DNA of 48,566 nt, taken from Setaria digitata (lineage: Eukaryota > Nematoda > Chromadorea > Rhabditida > Setariidae). A program made the translations under genes and the position numbers. Shown piece after piece: positions 39,990 to 48,566 of the stretch (position 1 is the first letter of the stretch; every line of letters begins with the position of its first letter). The notes beneath the pieces were generated by a model that saw only the letters and a program-made list of their open reading frames with translations, searched no databases and was not told where the DNA came from. Location: contig RCAB01000457.1 of the NCBI GenBank assembly GCA_003640385.1, positions 1-48,566 of the forward strand. Direction: 5' to 3'.

Positions 39990-40235
39990 GAGAGTTATGA
40001 TTAACTTTAAAGGAATAATTTGTTGAAATTTAAAAATATAGAAAAGTTCATCTTTGGATAAATCATAATATTCCTGATCGAAATCATAGAATATTTTTTA
40101 AAAAAATGATGCTAGAAAACACCAATGATTTTTGTGCCAAAAATATCAATAACAAAATTTAATTTGAACAATTGCAATTATTTTTATAATGCAATTAAAA
40201 ATAGAGTAAATCGTTTTACTTTTCTTTTTTCTCAG

Positions 40236-42348
40236 CTTCGAGCTACAAATTAATAGAGCCTTAAATACGAATGTGGCCGCTCGGATTTCCGATTCACTGA
40301 CCGCAGTCATTCAGGCTAACGTTGCAAAGACGGTGGATGTTGTACGGAAAGCCCAAATCCCAATTATCTTTGTCATAGGTATGTCTCATCAAATTTTCAT
40401 CATTTAAAATTAAAATTAAATCATTCACGGTAATACTTGTAAAATGATATGGTATGACTATGCGATTTAATAAGATCAACCGGAAATGTTCGATAGCATC
40501 TTTAAAATAATACCTTCTATGAATGAGACAAAAAGTACACAGTGTTAATTGTCATAAATACCTAATTAAACAGGTGCTCCCTGTGCGGGGAAAGGTACAC
40601 AATGTGCTAAAATAGTTGAAAAATACGGACTAACACACATCAGTACGGGGGATCTTCTCCGCTCCGAAATAACATCAAGTGGAACAAGAGGTGATGCTCT
40701 AAAGAGTATGATGCAAAATGGTGAACTCGTTCCAGCGGTAATTGTTTCATTTGCGCCGGTGGGAAAATCCAATAAGAAAGCGAGGCACGTGAAAGCTAGT
40801 AACGTGAAGAACGTGAAGCACGTGAAAGATTGCTAGCAATGTGAGACTCACTGCAAACACAAAAGTGGTGATCAGCGTGAAGTTCGAATGAATTCATGAT
40901 TCATGATCACAGCGAAATTGTGACAGATTTAGCATCCATTAGAAATAATTAATTCATTTAGTGAATTCGATTTCCAGAGAATTGTGTTGGATTTACTGAA
41001 AGAAGCCATGTCACGAGCAACTATAAACGGTAGCCGAGGTTTCGTAATTGATGGCTTTCCACGTGAGGTGATTCAAGGAGAACAATTCGAACATGAAGTT
41101 GCTACTTCCTCTTCATTCTTTCATTTCAACAAATTTTTTTTATCCGCAACATCCTCCGGCAATAATTCTCTTCAAATGTTGCCTAGCACTAATTGAATAT
41201 TTAGTTTCTAAATACTTGAGGTTTTTTAAAAAACGGACATTTCGAAATGGAAAAGTTACAGGTTCAATCACCTGATTTGGTCATTTATTTTGAAGCTGAT
41301 GAGAAAACGCTCCATGATCGCTGTATTAAACGACGGAAAATAAGGTTAAACAAATATTACAGGAGCTAGATGAGGCAGCATGAATCAATCTAAAATTATT
41401 ATTGTCTGATGAAAGACGAAAGCTGTTTTAACTGAGAAAATAGAATTTGCAGCGGTCGATTTGATGACAGTTCCGAAACAATCCAGAAACGACTGAAAAC
41501 GTATGAAAGTGTTAGTATCCCAGTGATCGATTATTACGCTAAAAAAGGAAAGCTTTTACGGGTAAAATATTATCTTTACAATTTGTAATTTAAATAACCC
41601 AAGAACGGAATGATCTGATTCTGACCCTGATCTAAATTTGATGACAGTTCCTGATCCGAACACTTGTATGAAATTTTAAATTACGTTCTGAACCACTTAT
41701 AGCACAGGTCAAATTAACCTCCTGAACTTTTCTTTCCGGAACTGCCATCATTTTGTTGCAATGTATAAGAATACAGGCATAATTTAAGTTCCCTCTTACA
41801 ATTCCTCTGTAATACTAGAATGACAGGTAGTAGAGTAGCAAGAAATGAAATGCAAAGAGCAGAAGAGAGAGGTAACTGTCAAACTTTTAAACTTCCTTCT
41901 ATATTTATTCTACGTTATTCTTTACAAGAAGGAATTTTTCAAATTCCACAATCTAATCGTCTTTTATTATAAAAAAAAAAACTCTATTTTAGACACTAAG
42001 AATCTGCAGAAGGAGGTAGAATAAGAATGTTATACAATGTGAGGTATTTTTGAAGAGAGGGAGGGAGAGAGAGAGAGAGAGATTACTTCACTCATAATCT
42101 CGCATTTCTGGATTTAATTTTCTTGGCGAAAAAAAAAAAAAAGCAATATGCGGAAAATGCAAGCTATAAATTTAGAAATGTTAATGTAAAGTTTTATAGC
42201 ATGTAGTAAATGGCATGAAATTATCAATCAGTTCATTCTACTGTTACATTTATCATTGCAGATACAATCGGATGGCACAGCGGAAGATGTTTTTTCAACC
42301 GTGGAAACCTATTTGGATCAAGAAATGTCCAAATTTCGGCAAAAATAA
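40236..42348 (+). CDS. Adenylate kinase, AK1 (short-LID) type; apparent C-terminal half of a REEP fusion
   Basis: Catalyses ATP + AMP = 2 ADP. Exons 40236-40378, 40574-40737, 40978-41097, 41262-41344, 41453-41561, 42262-42348, phases consistent, about 234 residues. Seen: P-loop [14 protein letters not shown]-binding [29 protein letters not shown], short LID KRRKISGRFDD with the conserved arginines, then [21 protein letters not shown] and a C-terminal helix. All catalytic landmarks are present. The SGRxDD context keeps R and D but has I where T is usual. The first 47 codons before the P-loop contain no ATG, and the first in-frame ATGs come only after the P-loop (MMQNGEL), so the kinase needs an upstream coding exon. 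The acceptor TTTTTTCTCAG|C joins in frame to the REEP donor CT|GTAAGA at 39985/39986. No alternative start exon in 39990-40235 gives the right phase with a good donor. Confidence 0.9.
40786..40824. repeat. Four ACGTGAA repeats, two as CACGTG E-boxes, in an adenylate kinase intron
   Basis: (C/A)ACGTGAA occurs at 40786, 40801, 40810 and 40819 (spacing 15, 9, 9). The first and last are palindromic CACGTG. The block starts 49 bases after the donor of the P-loop exon. It may be a small tandem repeat or a bHLH/bZIP-type binding cluster. Confidence 0.6.
42055..42082. repeat. GA-rich microsatellite
   Basis: A purine run with about nine uninterrupted GA units, in the last intron of the adenylate kinase gene. 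Confidence 0.8.
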
Positions 42349-42949
42349 ATGGCCAGATTGTAATGAAATTTGAGAATATGTGAAAAATATGTATCGTTTC
42401 ATCATTATGATGCACTAAAGAGAAATATATCTCAAGAATCATAAGGCTTGCTCAAAGGAAAAGAGCCTTCAAATACCTCAGAGTTTTCGTGCCTACTTTC
42501 AAGCTCCTGCTAGAGCTCTGGCTTTACAGTAAGATATCGTTGAGGAAAGTTTACGGCGATAAATACGATATTTTATTAATTACAGGTGAATAGGAGTTTA
42601 TGGAATTAGTATGTATTTGACACACACTGAATATATTACTCCTTTATGCACAATGTTTTAAAATAGACAAAGCTCATTACTAAGCAAGTGAAACTAAAAC
42701 AGGAAAGTCCTAATGTAGACATAAAATATCAAAGATATGAGATCGACAAAGAATGGTGCAAAATTTCTCCACCACTTGAAATCTCAAATTTGTCTACTGA
42801 AAGTCTGAATAGTGTATCAAGATTTGAAATTCACCGCTAATTAACAACAGGTATTAACTGAAGACGGTTTCTGCACAATTCGTGCACGTCAAAATGATTC
42901 TTTAAAGTAATTAAATCATAAAACAATTACAAATCTTAGCCTTCATTAG
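42349..42949. other. Intergenic segment between convergent genes
   Basis: About 600 bases between the adenylate kinase stop and the SLC35B4 stop, so it holds both 3' UTRs. TTTATT at about 42571 would be an AATAAA for the minus-strand gene, but it lies far from its stop. No gene seen. Confidence 0.5.
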
Positions 42950-45791
42950 TTATGTTTCCTTTTTCTTATTTTCCTTCAACATACCAATACGGCTGCTCCA
43001 AATATCAGTAAAGGCAAGCGTACCGGTAAATACCAACAGTGCACCAATCCAGTGAGCTAACGTGAACGGATTTCGGAACCAAAGAATGGAAATGAGCAAA
43101 GAAAGGAATTTCCGTAATGTAACAACCATTGTTACAGTTAGTGATTCAACGGTAGCATTTAGTCGGTAAATGAAGCTGATACATACCCATCTGAAAACCA
43201 GTATAATGAAAATCCAGATTTCAGGCAAAGCTCAGCCAGATTAGAGACTTTGCTCTTATAGCAGTTTTAACAGAAGCAAAAAATTGCATTCAACTCGTTC
43301 TAGTCTAACAAAGTGAAACAAGTATGCTATGAATACATTCCTACCAGCTAAATTCTAGTTCAGAATAAATAAAGTTCACACAGTTTTAAGATAATTATAA
43401 ATGTCTGAAATGTGAACAGAGTAAAACATACTGCATAATACATGTGGCCATAAGATAGGCCCACATTTGTGGTACACGAAGGCCAAACATATCTAGAGGA
43501 TAACTGCGCGAAAATACAACAGCCGAATTATAGATATCGTCAGCCATAAATGCGAAAAGTGGCAAAGAAGCACCGTGCTGGAAGAGAATTAAGATAAGAT
43601 CAGCCTAAATGTCAGATCTCGCAACTTCTCCTTCCTTAGAGATCACAAAACCTTCGCATTTTTGACACAATGTTTGTGTTTTGTAAAAATTTACTATATC
43701 AAGAGAATACGAAGGACAACCTGCTAGCAATAAAAGCAGACAAGTTTAAGCTAGGTCACTGAAATACCTTGCTGACTTCTTCCAAATATGAAATTTACAA
43801 ATTAATGATTTAGTTGGTAGGCGCCTTTCCACTCGTTCAATTAGAAAACACAAACTTACAATTATAAACATAGCTTCTTTGGTATGTTTTCCATAAGTTT
43901 TATACATTGTTTCTTGACAGATTGCTAAATATGCTGATGCTAAGAGAGCTAAAGTAAGCATCGCTATTCCTGAAATGTTAACATATTTCCGGATAATACA
44001 AACTGAGCAACAGCAGCTGTCCTTCTATCACTGTGAATATTGGATGCATTTATGACGATGTTTTAAATGTCTTCAGTAAAACTTACCGATCAACCATTCA
44101 CGATAATGCTTATCAACATCGTCCACCGTCTTTTGATGATCAGCTTTCTGGAATATTTCGCATTAATTGAGAGAAATCAAATTAGTAATCGATATACGAA
44201 TAGTTTGCTTATGCTACTTCAACAGTATTTCGTCTGATCTTTATTCCTGACTTCCTAACATATCGTTTCAACTGAACAGCTAAATAACCACTAAAACTAA
44301 GGATACATTTCCAACTGGAATACAAAAAACAGAAAATGATTGTTCCCCGTATGCAAAGTTTTTCTCTCTCTTCCAAGGAGATTGAAGCAACAAAAGCTAA
44401 CTGGAAATGCTATCACAGCACTTGAATTACAGGCAATCTAAAATTTCAAAACTTCAACTTCTAAAAAACTAGGAATTTAAATCAAAAATTTCTATAATTC
44501 GAACATTTTGTTATATAAACCTCTAAATGTGCGGTAGCTGTAGTACATACAATTATACCGACTGTGATCAATAGAACTGCGAAATATTTACGTAATGAAT
44601 ACTGCTTTCCTTGCATTATTTTTGTAAGGATTAAACTGGCCAATAACGAACCCTGAAAGATCATTCATTAGTCTTGATAATAAACATCTGACATCAAACG
44701 CAGTATTATGATAAGAAACATCTCCTTAGTCTCAATATCCTACCTCAAGACAGATTGTATTCATCAAATTTTTAAATAATTTTTTAAATAAAAATAAATT
44801 CATTTGAGAGATAGTGCATGATATGACAAGCAATAACTTACAGATCGAAAAATTATATGTAATGGAACGGGTATATGAAAATTCAGAGCTTGATTATTGA
44901 TAACATTGACAAGGAAAAATGTTATCACTGTCGGTAGATAACCACTGAACAAAGCATAATAATTTAATCAATTTGGACGATGAAAAATGATAAAATGATG
45001 TTTGAAATTTCTGAATTTGCACAAATCTACTGATATCAGTAATAACTAAGTTATACAATCCAGAACATTTCGAAAAGAACATTAACTATTTAAAAACGGC
45101 TGATAAATAATGAAGGAACAAAATGCTTCAACATCATACATCTCATTCAGCTGACGTAAACAAAAGTTGAATAAAGTCAAAAGCAAATGCCAAAACAAAA
45201 GAAGAACTGAAGAAAGAAAAAATATTGAAATGAATAGAAATTCTAACATACCGTATGGGAATTTTATTTGGAACGGCAAAAAATTTGGATGTAAAAATAA
45301 GTCCTTCCAGTGTTATGAAGAGAAATGTCGAAAATGTCATCAAATTCATAGAACCGGGCTGCTCTCTGAAATTTTTCAAAATTTTTACTTCTTCTTAAAC
45401 AAGAATTAAGAAAAGAAATTTCTAGCCCTATGAAGCGTGTAAATTATGTATCGAGAACTTAACTCTAGCTACTTAATCTCGAAGATGCATCACACAGAGC
45501 AGTCTGCTTTTAACAGGATTCGAAATCTGGAACTGTCATTATATTATGTAGATTTGAATGAGGTTCACTACTGGGGAAAAAAAAAAAAAGAAATTAGTAT
45601 AATCTTTGCTTAGAAATAACTAATCCTCAACTATCCGCCACGAATCTTAGAACAATGAATGTATTTCAAATATTTTTGCAACTGCGGAAATTCCAAAATT
45701 AAAATTCATACTTGGCAATCGATTCCACAAAATACATACAACCGATGCAACCAGCTAATGTACCGGATATAGGATATAACGCTGCTGACAT
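42950..45791 (-). CDS. SLC35B4: Golgi/ER nucleotide-sugar transporter, SLC35B4 type
   Basis: Exchanges cytosolic UDP-sugar (UDP-GlcNAc and UDP-xylose in the human protein) for luminal UMP. Eight exons, 5' to 3': 45791-45712, 45365-45252, 44944-44842, 44652-44521, 44147-44087, 43969-43860, 43577-43432, 43190-42950, all phases matching, about 328 residues (human about 331). Seen: EQPGSMNLMTFSTFLFI, KIPIR, VNVINNQALNFHIPVPLH followed by IIFRSGSLLASLILTKI, GKQYSLRKY, the loop with REWLIG, QETMYKTYGKHTKEAMF, TVESLTVTMVVTLRKFLSLL, ILWFRNPFT, HWIGALLVF, and a lysine-rich C-terminal tail (ENKKKET), which could act as a di-lysine-like ER/Golgi retrieval signal. The start ATG lies three bases after an AATTTCAG acceptor, typical of a spliced-leader site. 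The gene is convergent with the adenylate kinase gene. Confidence 0.94.
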
Positions 45792-46566
45792 AGCCTGAAA
45801 TTTATAATTCGGGTATATTTATCAAAGGCTTATCATCACTCCCACCAGAAGATGCTATAATTAATTAGTGGATATAATGTAATGAAGTATTTTATAGTTC
45901 AAAAAATAAAAAAATGATTTAGAAATAGAATATATTGCACGGCATATCATATTTCAACTTTAAAATGTTAAGCCATTTTTTTTTTTTTCTTTTTTTGACA
46001 ACAATGTAAAAAGTGACACTTAAAGAAGCAAATCGTAAAAAGTGAAAAGTTAAAATGGAGCAAATAGAGTTCTTTAAATCTTCGGAATTGGAAATAATAC
46101 ACTATAAAATTTTTGCATATTTCCAAAAATTGGTGTTGAAAATTAGAAATTGAGAAATTGAAATAAAATTCAATAAATTTTTCCTAAATTATATTTACTA
46201 GCGAGGAAAAAAAGACCAACAAGTGTACCTCAGTGCTGTAAAACATGCTTGAATTTATAAAATTCTAATCTTATTTATTTACAACAATTTGGCAAAAACA
46301 AACACTGGAGGAGAAATAGAAATTTAAATCATCTAGTAAATATAATTAGAAAAAAAAAAACAAAACAGAAAAAGATGAGAAGGATAAAAAACGCAGAATT
46401 CTAAAAGATATGAAAAAATTTTAATCTGCGCCTTTTTCTTCTCAGTTTGTTATCTTTCAAAATATGAAGTAAAAAATTCGTTTCCTATTCATAAAATTTG
46501 GTAATACCCAAAGTTTTTTTCCTTTCTTTTCGAACTTAAAAAAAAAAAGAAAAAAAATTGCAAATT

Positions 46567-46845
46567 CAATAATTCAGCAAATTCAACATCACATATAATT
46601 AATATGTAATGAAATTTATGAAAATTACGGAAAAAAAAACTTTCGAAAAAAAAAGTGAAGCAAAGATTTTTTAACAATTCAAGACTAAAGTCTGGTTATT
46701 NGAAAAAAAATCCAATAATTCAGCAAATTCAACATCACATATAATTAATATGTAATGAAATTTATAAAAATTACGGAAAAAAAAACTTTCGAAAAAAAAG
46801 TGAAGCAAAGATTTTTTAACAATTCAAGACTAAAGTCTGGTTATT
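46567..46845. other. Assembly-join duplication around an N
   Basis: 46567-46700 (134 bases) is repeated as 46713-46845 (133 bases) with only one or two differences. A single N at 46701 and a short A-run lie between the copies. It has the same form as the join at 18187 and is probably a contig overlap that was not merged. Confidence 0.9.
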
Positions 46846-47317
46846 CTCGAAGCATTTCAGTAAAATAATTCAAGTCTCGATAAAAAAACAACTAAATTTT
46901 GACTGAATTACATTACAACTTCGCAAATAATAATTGATAAAATAATTCACTTAAAGAAAAATTTACTCAAATTCGAAAAAAAAAAACCAAAAATGTTTCG
47001 AAACAGCTAGTAAAATATTTTAGTATCTAATCAGATCGATTGCTAATTATTTTTAGAACAAATTTCTTAAAATAATGTAAATTTCGATGGATTTTTTTTT
47101 TTTTATCTTTCTCAATGAAATTAACTGTCCACCTATTATTCTCGCTGCAATATTTTGACTAAACAGTAGTAATTAGGCCCAGAGATGGAAAACACTAATT
47201 GATTACAGATAACCCCCCGGGTGACTTCTTCCGCTCGTTGTCATCGATCGCTGTGACAAAGACACACACCCACTCGATGTCTCGTTCCCCCTCCTCTGCC
47301 AATCTCATCATCTGGCT

Positions 47318-47452
47318 CACGTCACCTCTCCCCGCACTCCACGTCTTCCCACGTCACCCTACCTTCTTTCCCACGTCATCCTGTCTCCCTCCCACGTCAT
47401 TCTCTTCCGCAACCGAATTGTACCTCTGAAGGAACAGAGAAGGATGACGTCA
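47318..47452 (-). promoter_or_regulatory. Phased cluster of TGACGTG (UPRE/CRE-like) sites
   Basis: Read on the minus strand, GACGTG cores lie at 47393-47398, 47372-47377, 47350-47355, 47340-47345 and 47318-47323. Four of the five are TGACGTG and the one at 47340 is AGACGTG. A full palindromic CRE, TGACGTCA, lies at 47445-47452. Core-to-core spacings are 53, 21, 22, 10 and 22 bases, all close to whole helical turns. The block is GC-rich inside an AT-rich region. TGACGTG(G) is the known UPR element bound by XBP1/ATF6-class bZIP factors, and TGACGTCA is the CREB/ATF site. It lies about 1.5 kb upstream of SLC35B4; the target gene is inferred, not shown. Confidence 0.55.
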
Positions 47453-48117
47453 ATGGAACAACGGATCGATTGCTGTTTATTTGCTAATAAACTGCTTTCC
47501 ACTTTTTTTTCACTTCTCATTTCATATAGAAAGGGTTGATCAATACGAATTGACGGATTAATCGATTGACTGATTAATTGTTTGATTGGAAATCGAAACC
47601 TATCAGATAACCGTTGTCTGTTATGGTTGAAGTTGAAAGTTTAATTTCCCATCATCTAATAATATAAATTAGTCAGTTCAGTGTTGTCAAATCAACTCAC
47701 ATTTAGAGAGGGTTTCAGTTTCTGTAAGATGCATAAGGCATATTTTAATTAAATTTTAATCAGTATTCGAATTTCGAGATAACAGCACACAAAAGACAAA
47801 TGAAATGGAAAACAAAAGAGAGCTAAATTTTTAATTTAAATATCAAAATAATCGATAAAACGAGAAAATATATCGGCAGATCAGTGAGATCGAGAAGAAT
47901 GATAAATTTGAGCATTGTTTCATCCTTCTGAACTTCACCACTTCGTTGCTTTAAAATATATAATTATTAGAATTGAAACGTATTTCACGCTAACAGCTTC
48001 ATTAATTTACCAGTTCAACATCTGCTTATGATGAGATGAAAGAAAAATTAATTATGATTATTCGTCTCTCAAGAAAAAAAAGTTACTTATTTTGTAATTA
48101 AGACAAAGACTAATTAC

Positions 48118-48207
48118 CGAATTTGCAGTATCAAGCTCACTTAGACAGACTGCATCTTCTTCCACAACAAATTCATACATTCTGAGGTTAGCTTCACTCT
48201 GACACAT
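48118..48207 (-). CDS. Possible first coding exon of an unidentified minus-strand gene
   Basis: From ATG at 48207 (context AAAATG) the frame runs 30 codons to TCG|GTAATT, a plausible 5' splice site, in phase 0. The peptide is acidic and of high complexity: MCQSEANLRMYEF at the start, then EEDAV and LSELDTANS. I could not find a convincing second exon downstream, so the product is unknown. A chance ORF is possible. Confidence 0.33.
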
Positions 48208-48566
48208 TTTTGGTGAATGCCAACATTCAATGTTTTTTGCGCAAACTTATATTAACAAATTATAATTTGCATAAAAAAGAAGAAGACAGGTAAATTTAAT
48301 GGGAAAATTTCCCATGGCAATGAAAAAAAAAAAAAAAGAAAAAAAAATTACTTTCATTTTTTATTGCTTAAATCCCATTTATTTTTCAAGCGTTTAGGAG
48401 GAAGCCAAAAATTTATTTTCAGAAAATGATGATTTTTTTTTTTTTGTTTCGAAAATGAAATTAAACTTTTTCTCGTTTCAAGCAAACAATTTGTAGTCTA
48501 TTTGTAGTTTAGTTGAATTGAAGTACGTACTTCAACATACAAATTTTTTCAATTTTTTTTTTTTTT
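48208..48566. other. AT-rich right edge
   Basis: Homopolymer-rich sequence with no feature recognised. If the exon at 48118-48207 is real, its 5' UTR and promoter would lie here. Confidence 0.4.

Larger units (their letters stand above)
45792..48117. other. Upstream region of SLC35B4, mostly non-coding
   Basis: AT-rich with an assembly-join duplication (46567-46845) and then a conspicuous GC-rich block at about 47210-47455 carrying TGACGTG sites. No exon could be supported. The ORF at 47199-47429 (+) is a pyrimidine-rich by-product of the GC-rich block. Confidence 0.5.

Noticed and set aside
47199..47429. Pro/Ser/Thr-rich plus-strand ORF
   Set aside because: Its composition follows from the pyrimidine-rich strand of the TGACGTG block; better explained as regulatory DNA.

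Overview
The window is nuclear DNA of a nematode, most likely a spirurid or filarial-type worm. It is strongly AT-rich and littered with A/T homopolymers. Coding sequence comes as short exons with GT donors and the nematode-type TTTTCAG acceptor, and several genes have an acceptor a few bases before the ATG, as expected for spliced-leader trans-splicing. No single ORF covers a gene, so I rebuilt the gene models by hand from exon phase and family conservation. Coordinates between recognised exons were checked for frame, but no transcript data are available.

Layout. 1-9769: long gene-poor region with a degenerate tandem repeat at the left edge, an ATT microsatellite and two single-N assembly joins. 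9770-12529 (+): neuropeptide GPCR of the NPY/NPF-like NPR type, first exon(s) not found. 12530-15995: no convincing gene. 15996-20573 (-): complete PP2A B56 regulatory subunit, 14 exons. 21691-21994 (-): small unrecognised gene. 22801-25087 (-): complete kynurenine formamidase. 25088-27636: no convincing gene. 27637-31057 (+): Core-2/I-branching (GT14) glycosyltransferase whose 5' part carries a 39-bp minisatellite. 33317-36806 (+): complete riboflavin transporter (SLC52/RFT). 38387-42348 (+): a REEP/TB2-DP1-HVA22 membrane protein that appears to splice in frame into an AK1-type adenylate kinase. 42950-45791 (-): complete SLC35B4-type nucleotide-sugar transporter. 47318-47452: GC-rich block of bZIP/UPR-like TGACGTG sites on helical spacing. 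48118-48207 (-): possible first exon of another gene.

The genes are mostly unrelated housekeeping and signalling functions: phosphatase targeting, tryptophan catabolism, vitamin uptake, ER shaping with nucleotide metabolism, and Golgi glycosylation. The minus-strand trio of formamidase, small gene and B56 is tandem with gaps of roughly 0.8 and 1.1 kb. The adenylate kinase and SLC35B4 genes are convergent. The two observations most worth following are the REEP-adenylate kinase fusion and the phased TGACGTG array.
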